NCBI GenBank assembly: GCA_950295325.1
Contig: OX485804.1
Coordinates: forward strand, 17,608,001 to 17,672,000
Source: Polytrichum commune
Lineage: Eukaryota; Streptophyta; Polytrichopsida; Polytrichales; Polytrichaceae
Length of the DNA stretch: 64,000 bases
Direction of reading: 5' to 3'
Shown here one piece after another: positions 46,149 to 56,985 of this stretch; position 1 is the stretch's first letter; every line of letters starts with the position of its first letter. The notes under the pieces are model-generated. The model saw nothing but the letters and a program-made list of their open reading frames with translations. It searched no databases and was not told the origin of the DNA. The position numbers were made by a program, and so were the translations under genes.

Positions 46149-47680
46149 GACATGGTTTGTAAAATTGTTGATGGCAATGATCACCCTAGTGGTGTGATGT
46201 ACCTCACAATGCGGTGATGGTAAGAATGGCTTCAAGATCTGTTCTCCGTGATTTGGTAGTTGCAAAGATGGGGTTAGGGTTAGGATGGGAATCTTAAGTT
46301 GCGGCAAACCTCAAATTTGGATGTGCAATTTGGTTTTTGTGGCTTGAAATTCTAGTATGAAGTTCGTTGGCATAGCTTTGTGAGCAACATTGGCAAATGA
46401 TTGTAGATCTTGTGACCACCATAGATGGAGTTTGCCACATTTTCATTTATTTATCTCTAGAGTATGATTGTGCATTGCATCATACATGAGTGGAAAGTTT
46501 TTTTTAATTTTTTAATTTTTTTAATTTTTTTTCTTCTTAACTCAACTTTGGGATTTTTTGTGTTCTAGGTGCAATATTTGATTATGACAAGGATTCTTGA
46601 AATCTTAAAGCACAAGTAAACTTGTATCTACTATGTGAACATTCATCCCTTGGTTATGACCAATGTAGATTTTTGATCTTCGTTGATGAAATTTGTAAAT
46701 GAAAAATCGCTTACGAACTTCTCCCTCACCTTTGTCTTTGTATCAATTATTGCTAGTGGGCCATGTTATCTCCAACTTTTCCATGTCAAAAACTTTAGGC
46801 CTTATCTCTCAAGTATGATCCTACACTAGTGACAAGTCTTTCTGTTTGAGCTCGTGTTCGGAATTTTTGTATTCTAGGTCTACTTCTAGAGGAGTGGTGG
46901 CATGTGGTTGGGATATGAAGCTTGAAATGTGAAACCATTAGGAATTTTGTATCTACCATGTGCACTCATCTTAACAGAGCAAGTTAGTTTGCAGGGTTTA
47001 AGGTTTTGGATTCTTGCAATGGATTGATTTATGTTTTGAGGGTGGAGGAGCAACATTGAAGCATATGTGCAAGGTACAAATAGATTGTTACTTGCTTGAC
47101 ATCCATGTTGCACCGGGTCCGGGTCCGGGTAAGGGTAAGGGTGTGGATGGTGTTATTCGTGACAAAGAATACATCTTCTTGTAGGTATTGGTTCACTTCT
47201 AGATTTCAAGGAGATAGGGTGATTATCAAGCACCCAATAATGGATGGCATCCTTGTCAAGCTCTCCATCTTTTTCTTTCCAATTTCTACAAGCATAACAT
47301 TGACAAGATATGTATGTAAAGACAATTCCTTCCATGGGGCTTAGAAGAAGTATTTTCATATAAGCATTGATGCAGAAGAGAACTTTTGATGTGGAGATAA
47401 CCATACTTCTATCCATTGTAACAACCACATCATCATATGTGGCTTCAATTTCCATTGCCGACTCTGGAACTATGTGTGCCATGTGTTTACCCACACATTC
47501 TAGCTACACTTTCACCAAAGCTTGAGGATTCATGTATTATGCCCCTCCCTGCTCAATAGCACCTACATTCGAAGTGGAAGTAGGGAACTTGGCCTTGAAC
47601 TCCCCTCCATTATTTAGAAGCTCCACCTTGCACCATTTTGTTTTGTAACCTCTAGATTAAACATATCCTAGAAAGCTTGA
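46149..47680 (-). pseudogene. Decayed minus-strand coding sequence, family unknown
   Basis: The minus strand from about 47680 to 47153 reads in one frame, interrupted only by three or four stops. Successive stretches are YKTKWCKVELLNNGGEFKAK, FPTSTSNVGAIEQGG, YMNPQALVKV, GKHMAHIVPESAMEIEATYD, DVVVTMDRSMVISTSK and RNWKEKDGELDKDAIHYWVL, ending at a TAA at 47153. The last 113 codons are intact from an ATG. Further on, around 47113-46886, a frame reads HGRYKIPNGFTFQAS. Near 46240-46160 another reads TRVIIAINNFTNHVLG, where the element at 45388-46148 has inserted. These may be pieces of one gene or of neighbours. I do not recognise the protein. A GGGTCCGGGTCC/GGGTAA minisatellite (47115-47140) lies between the pieces. 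Confidence 0.4.
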
Positions 47681-48712
47681 GCTTTGCGTATGTGTGCAAC
47701 TTTGAGAGATTATCCATGTCTTATGTATGATATCATCAATTTTAACATTACAATGTTGTACTTTGTGTTATTCCGTAATGTCACATGCTACACTAATTTT
47801 CTTCTATCATTCATCCATGTTAAGTCTATAGAACTTTGGAATATCGCATGCACTTCAGTTGCCACTTTGTGTGATATTCCAGAGTTTAGACTGTCATTCC
47901 CTCTCCCTCATGGTAGGTATTTGTAAAAAAAATGAAAAAAAAATGATCGAAAACCAAATACTTACATAAAGGGTTAAATTTCAAAGAAACAAAAACCTTC
48001 AATTTTCTTATGAAAAAAATCAAAATTACTCAAATCCTTGATTTTTTCTAAAAGAGAAAATTTTATTAATCTTTTGACATTCAAATTATTGGTTCATTAA
48101 TTTTACATGATTTGAATGCTTCGCAAACTAATAAAACTTCAATGCTACATTTTTGTCACTTATATTATCAATGTTTATATATCATTCAAGTAGTTGAAAT
48201 ATTCTTGAAATTATATATAAAAATTTAGTCAAAAATTTTATGGAAATGTAATTTCTTGTGAATATTAAAAAAAATCATAATCATTTAAAAACCAAAACCC
48301 GTTCCCACCATTGCAGATTAACAAAAGTCAAATGTGAGATTTTATATACCAACCATAAACAAGTTAACACACATCATAGCGAGAGGGCAACTTGTCCCAC
48401 ACTCCAAGTGTCTCTCCTCTTTACAAAATTTATACTCAAACTCAATTGCCTACTTTCTTATCAAAGAACATGTGTCATTGCAAGAGTAAAACTACAACTG
48501 AGAAATTGAGCCAACCGAATTGTACCCCCGTGCCCAAAGCTAACTAACCTTACCCTAAAAAACAAGCGAAGTGAAAGTATGAGAAGCTTCAACTCTTACG
48601 GTGGAGCTTTGATCTTGAAAGAGGGGGTGGAGGCTCCGCTCTCTTAGGGAATTGTGTTGTCTTACCACTTGAATCCCTTCCACTACATGGTTACAAATAC
48701 TTGATTGTGGAT
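47681..48712. other. Unassigned AT-rich DNA
   Basis: Short open frames on the plus strand at 47684-47926 and 48258-48509 have no recognisable product. No repeat ends were seen. Confidence 0.35.
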
Positions 48713-48880
48713 TTAGCATAACTTTGCTCAGCGATGTGGGTCCTCATAATATAATAATTGGATGTTAGGAGTTCAACTGTAATATGAGTATCTCTATGTA
48801 ACTTTTTGAGCATCCAATTGTTAAATATGAGGGCCCACGGAACAAGGAAAAAACATTGAATAATGTTATGAGAGTCTATC
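48713..48880 (+). mobile_element. Short foldback MITE, copy 1
   Basis: GTGGGTCCTCATAATATAAT and ATTGGATGTTAGGAG on the left are matched in inverse by GCATCCAATTGTTAAATATG and AGGGCCCAC on the right. Outer arms around CATAACTTTGCTCA and TGAATAATGTTATG also pair. The same design occurs at 54906-55062. Confidence 0.65.
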
Positions 48881-49525
48881 ATCATCTTCACATGTCACAA
48901 ATTCAAATAGTAGAATAGCACTATGATAAGATCATGCAATTCTTGTAACGATTGAACATACGTTTCTGTGAATTCCTCAAAATCAATCAAATTGGGTACA
49001 ATAATGGTCTTGACCTTCAAATAACTTCTTGATGATGTTCCCAAGAACCTTCTCCAAGCCACTCTCCCATAAGATAAGGGGGGCTTAAATAGAAACCTTC
49101 TCCAATTAGCCAACCTCTCCTAGCATATTAAGCACCCAATTAGTACAAGATACTTAGTGATTTGGAACCAAGGTTATAGTGCTTTCCTCATGATTTATGG
49201 AGCTCACATGAATCTATTATTCATTATTGCGTGAAGGTTTTCTTTTATTCTTTAATGATCATATAGGTTCCCCTAAGTGTGGTGACTATTTTAGTCAACA
49301 AATTCTAGATGCATAATTCGGTCTCGTTTAAACTCGTGAAGCCACTACTCAAATGAAGGTGTGTAGTCATGGTAAACGATGAAATCATGTCCGCTTACCT
49401 TAATCAATGTAATGCCATTAGTCAACACAATTTCGTGTGTTTCCGTGAATTCCATGTGTTTTCGACAAGGGTGTGGATGACGTGTCCCAACTAACAAGAC
49501 CTTGAAAGGAAGTGTGTTTTAAATA
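48881..49525. other. Unassigned DNA and a weak copy of module M
   Basis: About 49265-49410 weakly resembles module M. No gene. Confidence 0.35.
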
Positions 49526-50180
49526 CAGTTACCTCCCGCTTAAGTACACAACTTGAACATGTGTAGTTTGTGTGTACTTAGCTGGTAGGTGCGTACTTTA
49601 GGATTTAGGGTTTCCCAAATCGTTACCGCTTGTGTTTCGCTATAGCCGGTAGGTGTGTACTTTAGGGTTTAAGGTTTCCCAAATCGCTTGTGTTTCGCTA
49701 CAATGTCGAAGAAACCAAACGGAAAGCGTCTCAATGAGCATGAACGTTGCGAAATCATCTTGAAGCTTAGCAGAACGAATACTCCGAGTAAAAGGGCTCT
49801 AGCCCGAGAGTACATCGTTAGTGAAGGCGATGTTAACACTCAAGAACTGAATGTCGGTTTAGAAAACGGAGTTATATTCTAGGGTTTTGACTCTCTTTAT
49901 GAGCAGGTTCTTGACATCGAGGATTAGCTGCTCTGCCTTGAAGTTCAATCAGAAGCAGAGGAAACATTTGATGGCCTTAAGAAATCGTTTGAATCATTTC
50001 AGAGCAAGATCCGAGCGGTCGACCTCAAAGCCAAACGCAAAAAACTTCAAAACTTACGCTAAATGACGATTCACGACATGTTCAACTAATAAATCTTAAA
50101 CCCTAATTTTTTTGCCAAAAAATGCGTACTTAACCGGGATGCGTACTTAAACGGGTGCGTACTTAAGCGGGAGGTTACTG
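49526..50180 (+). mobile_element. Pogo/Tigger-like DNA transposon, internally deleted, 655 bp
   Basis: The terminal inverted repeats CAGTTACCTCCCGCTTAAGT and (reverse complement of right end) CAGTAACCTCCCGCTTAAGT differ at one base. TA flanks both sides (49524-49525 and 50181-50182). A CAGT start with TA targets is characteristic of the pogo branch of Tc1/mariner. The right subterminal region has three units of TGCGTACTTAARCGGG. The left has an ~80-bp direct duplication ending GTTTCCCAAATCG...TGTTTCGCTA. Inside is a transposase remnant (next entry). The DDE catalytic core is missing. Confidence 0.9.
49703..50062 (+). pseudogene. Pogo-like transposase: N-terminal HTH and C-terminal tail only
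   Basis: From the ATG at 49703 the protein begins MSKKPNGKRLNEHERCEIIL and continues KLSRTNTPSKRALAREYIVS. This is the pattern of the N-terminal CENP-B/Psq-type helix-turn-helix that pogo and Tigger transposases use to bind their ends. The frame goes off the expected path within about 60 residues. Near 49876-50062 a short tail is still readable (YDSLYEQVLDIED, then EETFDGLKKSFESFQSKIRA and KAKRKKLQNLR), coiled-coil like. Between the two, the roughly 300 residues of DDE catalytic domain normal for the family are absent. This copy could have moved only with a helper transposase. Confidence 0.75.
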
Positions 50181-50182
50181 TA

Positions 50183-51203
50183 CTGATTTTGATGTCCTCA
50201 ATATCACATTGGCATACATAACAGAAAGAATGGTGTTTCGCATCACTCTTCCTATGACACTTTTCTTTGTGGTGATAAGTCCATGATCTCTTTGTGAACA
50301 TAAAGTCATCTACTTGGCTGCTACAAATCCGTGGTCGATGGCCACATTCATGTACTACAAGCATACAAGTTTGGAGACAAATAACTTGTGTTGATGAGAA
50401 ATTATTCTATGTCATTAGAAATATGTAAATCTATCACAAGAGAATGTTTAGGGTACAAACACAGGAAAGTGGATTGCTTTTGATTCATGCAAAGGTTTAA
50501 GTGAAATTGATTCGAAACTATACACTAACTTTGATTTTTATTTCAAAGGGTCTTACATTTGAAAACCATATTGACTTACAAAGCCAAGCAATATATGTTA
50601 ACAAAGACCGGGGGAAAATGAGAATAAAAGTAAGAATAAAAATAAACGTATTTTAGAAGACAGTGCAAGTAGGTGATATTGAACAAGTAATTTTTATTTT
50701 CTAGATAGAGTAAAATTACATAAAATTGATGATGTTTTGCATACGTTCTAATGATAGCACCCTCAAGTTTATATTGAATTCAAGTACACTGTAAGTATGT
50801 TGGAATTCATAATTGAAAATTCCAAGCTCAAAATATTAAAGGTCATGAAATTTACATGTAAACTAAATTTAGCCATTTTATTTTGAGCACTACTTTTAGT
50901 GATAATTTTTTAAAGATCTCAGCTTGATATTCTATGTTTAAGTACTTCACACCAAAAATTAAAAGCACCCATGAAAAAAAAATCCAATCTAGACAACACT
51001 CTTCTATTGTTTTTAGACGTTTGACCAAACAAGTTATGACTTTTTATGTAGCGAGGGAAGTTTTTTCTTTTGGGTCCACTTGATCATGCTTGAAATAATT
51101 AACATGTTTTCTTATTCTCATTGAGGCATGACGATTGCGTAGAAGTCATATGCCGGTGATGTCCGGTGAGTATATTATAGCCAACGGCATGCACCCCATA
51201 CCC

Positions 51204-51244
<41 letters not shown>

Positions 51245-52579
51245 CTTAGAAGCCTTATTTAGCTCCAAAAGACAATACTCCAACATCAATATGCTTATAA
51301 GCCCACGTGACCACTGCACTTTGTGGACAAGCTTGTTTATTTCGTAGTGGATCCATAGTGTATTGCCGAATGCACAAAAGTGGTGGTGGGCCAAGCAATT
51401 GCTAAAACTATTAAGGGGGGCAGCACCAAAAAGAGTAAAAAAAAACCTTCTCTTAAAAAGTAAAATAAACAAAAATCAGTCTAGACTCCTTGTGCACACT
51501 TTGTAATGAGTAAAAAATTGTACTTCCCTGGATGGAACAAAAGATCGAATAATAAATTCACTCAATTTATTGAGCCGAAGCATTTCTTAATAGCCTGGAG
51601 AAAACTTCTCTCGTACTTCTAGTCACCAACTTGATTGAAGTACAACAAAATTGTTGCCGTTTGTTGGAAGTATTGTGTCGAGGGTGTAAAATAGTGTGGA
51701 TTATTCTAAACCATCAAAATGGATTTAATTCATTCATGTGGCCTATACATTTTTGTACTTTTTAGTTGTATTATCCTCCCACAAGTAATACATAATTTGT
51801 GTGTGTGTGTGTGTTTTTTGAGGGCTAGACTTCATCTATACCACCCTCTTGTTGGTCTGCACACAAGTATATGATTCAAAGCCAACATAAAAATTGAGTA
51901 CTATCAAGGTTCTTGAAGAAACTAAATTCCTGCATCATTTGGGGTTTGCTTGTAGGCGTGCAAAGTTTCTTGTCATTGAATTGAACCATACATAATAGAA
52001 ATATCTTTTAATTTGACTAGAATTTTGAGCAAGAGTTGGTTGTTTTGCATATAGTATCCATGTTTGGTAACATATCAGTGCATGCTCGGAGTTGCCGTGG
52101 AGGATTGCACGAAGAACATTCTGTATGAAATCATTGGGGGGCCAAACTCATTTTAGCACCTCTTGGCATAGGTACCAACTTGGTTCACAATGATTGTTCC
52201 AACTTCCTACATCACTGCCTTGCTTTAACAAAAATTTAATATTAATATTATTAATAATCCTAGAGGATCCAAGAAACTAAATTTTTAATCAAAAGCCATG
52301 TCAAGATAAATTTCTTAACCATCTCGAGTAGCTTTCTTGTCAAAGAGTGTGTGTTAACCTTGAAGACCATTGTCCATGACCATCGTCCATCATGCTCGTC
52401 TATAACCTCACAATGACATTGGACACCCAACACCACACCTACAGTGCCATGTGGCAAGAGTAAATCCATAGATATGGGACTCTACCTCCCAAGTTACCCA
52501 CATGTCAATCTCATCTAAAACATGGCCACAACACTTGCTTATTACAATAGGCATATGGGCCTAGCACATGTGCTTTAAA
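50183..52579. other. Unassigned AT-rich DNA with microsatellites
   Basis: A GA repeat at 51209-51243 and a TG repeat at 51799-51814. No element ends or coding frames of substance. Confidence 0.4.
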
Positions 52580-53769
52580 ATAGCCACTTTGAGTATGGCT
52601 ATAGGTGCCACACAGATTGCACATGCCGCAACTCCCGGGGTTTTAGGCCTTCAAGCAACAACAAAACTAGCTTGGGCCTCAATTTCTACTGAGGTAGGCC
52701 TTGGCAAGTAAGTCATCCTTGTGTTTTCTCTACATGGTAACAAAATAATTTGCAAAAAGACATTTTTACTTCCATAATAACAACATTTGTGATAGTTTCA
52801 AGAATACTATATCGCATGAGACAAACAAATAACATTTTATCACAACCACTAAGTAAGCCATGGCGATGTCCACCATGGAACAACAACTTGGCTAAGGTTG
52901 TGGGCACCTCATGTGCCAAGGCCTATAGCCCATGATCCAAGATAAGGCAAATTCACCTTGGTACCTTGCCTTGTGCTAGACATTTGACCACACCAATGTG
53001 AAGTTGTATATGAGTTGACCCCTCCACTTCATGACAATATATTTCACAAGTTGGCACAAATCATCTAGCATATTGGCCCGACCGCTTTTGGACCAACACT
53101 CCAGGGTATTGAAACCCACTTGGAATTGTCCACCCATGTCCGCCTTGCATGACCAAATGGCAATTTTAAAATTGTATCAAAAAGAAATTGGATGTGAGCC
53201 TTATGCAAACCACGTACAAATTTCCCAATCACGACCGGGATCATCCATCCCGGATATGAGTATGCATGCTCTTGAAGGGGATCAATGAATGCAACAAGAA
53301 GCCCACCATGAACATGGTGGCTTTGTCAAAATTGTTGAGCATCATGTCAACATGCCCCGCTGGGTGCACTACAATATCATGTATGAAACCACATGAGTGA
53401 ACAAAAGGAGCATTAATTACAAGATAAGCTAACTAAATACATAGCCCAATTTTAATGTGATAAGAATTGTAAATTTACACATAGGGCCAACCCTTATAAG
53501 ATGTCGATAAGAAGTAACTCTCATGCCACCTCATTGGGGGGCGGATTATATATATATATAATCCATGATTACCAATCCATAGATCTAGTTTGAAAACAAC
53601 ACAAAACTTCCCACTATGCACTTGCCCATTCCCGACCCACCCGTTAAAATTTAGTCCAAAATGATGCAATTGGTCCAAGTTCAAATTGTCCGTCAAAGGG
53701 TGCTGACATTCACGAAGACCCATGTACTAATCCATTTTGCAATTTGAATTAAGTCATGTCTTGGATAGT

Positions 53770-54033
53770 ATGGTTGATGAGCGTGAAGAAATTCCTTTGG
53801 AACATTATGTAGTGCCATTTGTTGTTGTTGATGGTTCCAAGATCTTTAAAAGTACCTTAGTTAGTCAATTAAATGGCAACCCCGCATTGTCCAAGGATAG
53901 GTTGACTAGAATTTCAGTCCGGTTGTTATATACCAAGCATGAAAAGAAATTATTAAGAGTTGGTGTTAATGATTTCAATCTCAAATTGGGATGTGATTAT
54001 GATGTGGCTTTTGTCACTGAGGCAACAATTTAA
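53770..54033 (+). CDS. 87-residue remnant protein, unknown family
   Basis: Open from an ATG at 53770 (MVDEREEIPLEHYVVPFVVV) to a TAA at 54031. The segment DGSKIFKSTLVSQLNGNPAL-SKDRLTRI is strongly protein-like, followed by KKLLRVGVNDFNLKLGCDYD. It belongs to the 1282-bp element and precedes the WYQK-type remnant. The shorter relative at 25472-26256 lacks this part. It may be part of the family's transposase or a captured exon. It is followed by a run of A, the likely site of a frameshift. Confidence 0.4.
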   Translation: MVDEREEIPLEHYVVPFVVVDGSKIFKSTLVSQLNGNPALSKDRLTRISVRLLYTKHEKKLLRVGVNDFNLKLGCDYDVAFVTEATI

Positions 54034-54099
54034 TTTTTTATTTAAAAAAAAAAAACCAAGTATATGGAAAGCATTGAACACTAAAACTTGGTATTTAGG

Positions 54100-54380
54100 A
54101 AGGGTTTATAGAATTGTAGAAAATTTGCTAATAGGTGGGTTGAATATAAAGAACCAAGTGATTTGTTGGAGCAACCATCTCTATGGAAATTGGATTGTGT
54201 TGGTACCAAAAAGATCATGGATCACTATGGACTTATGACTTCACATACCATATTATGGTAGACTTAGAAACTATTATTGTATTAGCTACGGTAAATTTTG
54301 TAATAGGAAAAAACATGTATGAGTTACATCCTATAGATGAAAAATGTTTGATGATTTTATCAATAATAAATAAGTACTTT
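54100..54380 (+). pseudogene. Frameshifted second copy of the WYQK-type remnant
   Basis: In one frame it reads EIGLCWYQKDHGSLWTYDF, MVDLETIIVLATVNF and NMYELHPIDEK, matching the intact frame at 25798-26013. Near 54340 a single-base shift is needed to continue into FDDFINNK before a stop. Upstream, near 54121-54180, KFANRWVEYKEPSDLLEQPS reads in a different frame, so at least two frameshifts have occurred. Conservation of protein rather than DNA between the two elements shows that this was once a selected coding sequence. Confidence 0.5.
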
Positions 54381-54905
54381 TAAAGTGAAAAAAAAATCAG
54401 GCCTATTTTCTAGACCATGTTTTTCATTATATATGCATGTTAGGTTTTTTCTTTTTTGATTTACTTTGAACATGCATACATATGTTAGGCTTTCTTGATA
54501 GATAGATAAATAGATAGATAGATAGATAGATAGACATCACTTTCTTTAATGAAAGGAAAATTGTATATAAAGGTGTCGATTTGGAGGTGATGCACGCACA
54601 TTATGCATGACTTTTAACACTAAGTGCACTCCTCAGGGGACATGCCACCGGCACGGCTAGCAATGCCAAGTAATCTAAAACATCCAAATTGGGGATTCAT
54701 CATCGTGATAAATGAAACCACTCACCCAATTCTTGGCTCGATAACGAACCATGACCTAGGAGGTTGTATCCAAGCGATCATCCATGGTTCAAGATTGTGG
54801 ACACGTCTCTCCCAATTTAACCTCCTCCACCTAAGGTTCTAAGGCCTTAAAGTGACACCTTCCTTTTGGTGACATCTATTTTATTTTTTAATGTCAACAA
54901 GTTTG

Positions 54906-55062
54906 TCATAATATTACTCAACGTTCAACTTTCATCATGTGGGCCTTTGTAATATAACAATTGGATGTTAGAAAAGCTACCTGTGGATATTCATATTCAA
55001 ATTGCACTCTCAACATCCCATTGTTATATTATAAGGGCCCAAGTCATCGAGTAATATTATGA
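54906..55062 (+). mobile_element. Short foldback MITE, copy 2
   Basis: Outer ends TCATAATATTACTC and GAGTAATATTATGA are perfect inverted copies. The inner arms (GTGGGCCTTTGTAATATAAC, AATTGGATGTT; and AACATCCCATTGTTATATTA, AAGGGCCCAA) also pair. A close design to 48713-48880. No clear target duplication. Confidence 0.7.
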
Positions 55063-56946
55063 TGCATCAAGTAAGTCATTATTAAAAGCGATTAATCATA
55101 CGTAACACCAAGTATACAATAGTACCACTCCGGCCATTCATAATAGCGGTGTAAGAAGGATGCAAAAACATGACTAGAATCTAGAAGAGCATCAACTTGC
55201 CCAATCACAATGGCTAATCAAGGATCTATTTGCTCAAGGAAGCAATGTTAGAAGTGATCCCACATAGACTCACATAAACCTCACTAGACGTATTTCACCC
55301 ATTCACTGCACTGCATACAAGACAAAAACTCCTAATAAGTTGGAAACTCTCCCACTCCTCTAACAAGTCAATAGTCTTAGTTTGGGGTTTCTAAAATAAG
55401 TAATATAATGCTCTCAATAATATAAACAAGGTGCTAAGTTTGGAAGACCTTACCCCCATGCGTTATCTTAAGAGTGGCATTTAACCTAGGGTCTATCTAG
55501 TTCCTCACATGAATTTTAGGTATCTACGATTAACTTAGTTTCATCCACATTAGTTGTCTAGTTTCCAAATTCATCCGTATGCATGCATTCATTCCAAGAA
55601 CAAACTTACGAATGAGACGAAAATAGAAAAGCAAATTGAGAGCTGAGTGCTTGGCCTGGGCAGAGCTAATACTAAAACAGAAGTGCCTTTGGAAGATGAT
55701 GAGTCCCATTAGCCTTTTTCAGGCTCCGGGATTTTAAAACCAGTTTGATTGAGAGAGAGAGAGAGAGAGAGAGAGAATTAGCAGGCATTATTATCATCTA
55801 CTCAGATGGATGCAAAATAGGCTTCCACTTTGTTAAAGTGAGGAGAGGAGACAGAGGAACAAGTGGTCGGCCAAGTGGCAAAAACTCCTTCATTTGCCTT
55901 AGAACATTCCACAGAAATAGAAAGTTAATGGGGCCCCTTTCTAATGTCAGCCTGGCTGGGGAGTTCATTATGAAGGTTGTTACATTAGTTGGAATGTGAA
56001 TTGCTTTATGAAACCTTTACAATGGACAACTCCTTACTTAGCCCCACTTTCCCCAACTCTAGTATACATGTACGATCATATGTAGTTCCTTATTATTACC
56101 AAAAGTCTGCCATCGTCCCCCACCTTCTTTGTGTCCGTATCATCATTTCCTCACTTTTAGCTTTAATTTGCATCTATCTTAATTCGCGACTACCCTTCAA
56201 ACCCTAACTTAATGGCTGTAGGAGGGCTTGGAGATTTGTTGGAACTATATGGGTCCCACTAACTAACCCCCCCCCCCTCTCTTCTAGTGCACCCTCACAC
56301 ATTGGCACTTCCCAATGACAAGGTCACTAAGCGGCCGGTTCTCAAGTCCTAAGTCCCAAGTCACTTGAGGTCAATCTATGCAATCTCAACCGTTGACAAT
56401 ATGGAAGTTGGGACTTACCACTTCACACGGGGTTCCAAGTCTCAAGTCCCAACTGTGACACGGATGCCTACATGGCAACATTGTTCTGGAGGTGAGGCTT
56501 GGGACTCGTGTTGCGAGTTGGGTCAAGCCTTTGCAACTATTTTGGTAATATGCACATTTTTCCAAGTTAATGTTGCATTGTGGATGGGTGCCATCATTGT
56601 TTCCGTTTCACTGCAATGTACAATACATAACACTTACCTAAATGGACCAATGACATGCACCATTTCCACCTTTGATTTGTAGTGACTTGACCATGTGGTC
56701 CTCGTAATGGTGGGAAATAAAGAAAATGGTCAAATGACATTTGGTGTTGCATGACAAATCAGAAAGACCATTTTGATAATGAATGTGGCACACTAGTTTT
56801 AACATCACACAAAAATCATATACATATTTGAGGCAGTACTTCCTACTCGCTCCTTTTTCTACCTAGTGCACTTATCAATGTAGTCAACGTGTAGTTGAAA
56901 TGCTTCTAAAGTGATCAACATAGTTCCTACTTGGGTATGCTGAATT

Positions 56947-56984
<38 letters not shown>
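55063..56984. other. Unassigned DNA; possible coding fragment near 55.8 kb
   Basis: After a GA repeat (55751-55776) the plus strand reads DGCKIGFHFVKVRRGDRGTS and CLRTFHRNRKLMGPLSNVSL to a stop at 55999. This is protein-like and in a GC-richer context, but the family is not recognised and there is no clean start. From 56365 to 56682 another open frame has no recognisable product. A second GA repeat ends at 56983. Confidence 0.25.

Positions 56985-56985
<1 letters not shown>

Larger units (their letters stand above)
53356..54637 (+). mobile_element. Longest CTCGGGG-family member, 1282 bp, with coding remnants
   Basis: The left end reads CCCGCTGGGTGCAC and the reverse complement of the right end CCTGAGGAGTGCAC; both align with the perfect CTCGGGGGGTGCAC end of 25472-26256. 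The flanks CAACATGC (53348-53355) and GGACATGC (54638-54645) share six of eight bases. The right third aligns with the right third of the 25472 element, including a TTGTATATA, GCACGCACATTATG-like stretch. It carries two coding remnants. An AT palindrome (53550-53572) and a GATA microsatellite (54497-54534) have accumulated inside. Confidence 0.7.
52580..54842 (+). pseudogene. Decayed reading frame split by a CTCGGGG-family element
   Basis: From about 52592 the plus strand keeps one frame for some 250 codons despite many stops that look like decayed Gln and Arg codons. Stretches are MAIGATQIAHAATPGVLGLQ, TTKLAWASISTEVGLGK, TTTWLRLWAPHVPRPIAHDP, KFTLVPCLVLDI, PHQCEVVYELTPPLHDNIFH and GPTAFGPTLQGIETHLELST. 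At 53356 a 1282-bp transposon begins. Beyond it, from 54638, coding-like sequence resumes (NSWLDNEP, YPSDHPWFKIVDTSLPI; in another frame GFIIVINETTHPILGSITNH). Neighbouring frames are also fairly open, so the true frame and strand are not certain. No family is recognised. Confidence 0.35.

Noticed and set aside
46250-46285. TTAGGG-like words suggesting telomeric DNA
   Set aside because: Only two units (GGGGTTAGGGTTAGGATGG), and plant telomeres are usually TTTAGGG; chance is likely.
46160-46310. Resemblance of VIIAINNFTNHVLG to the N-terminal strand of small beta-sandwich lytic proteins
   Set aside because: Too short and too generic; without a profile search it cannot be distinguished from chance.
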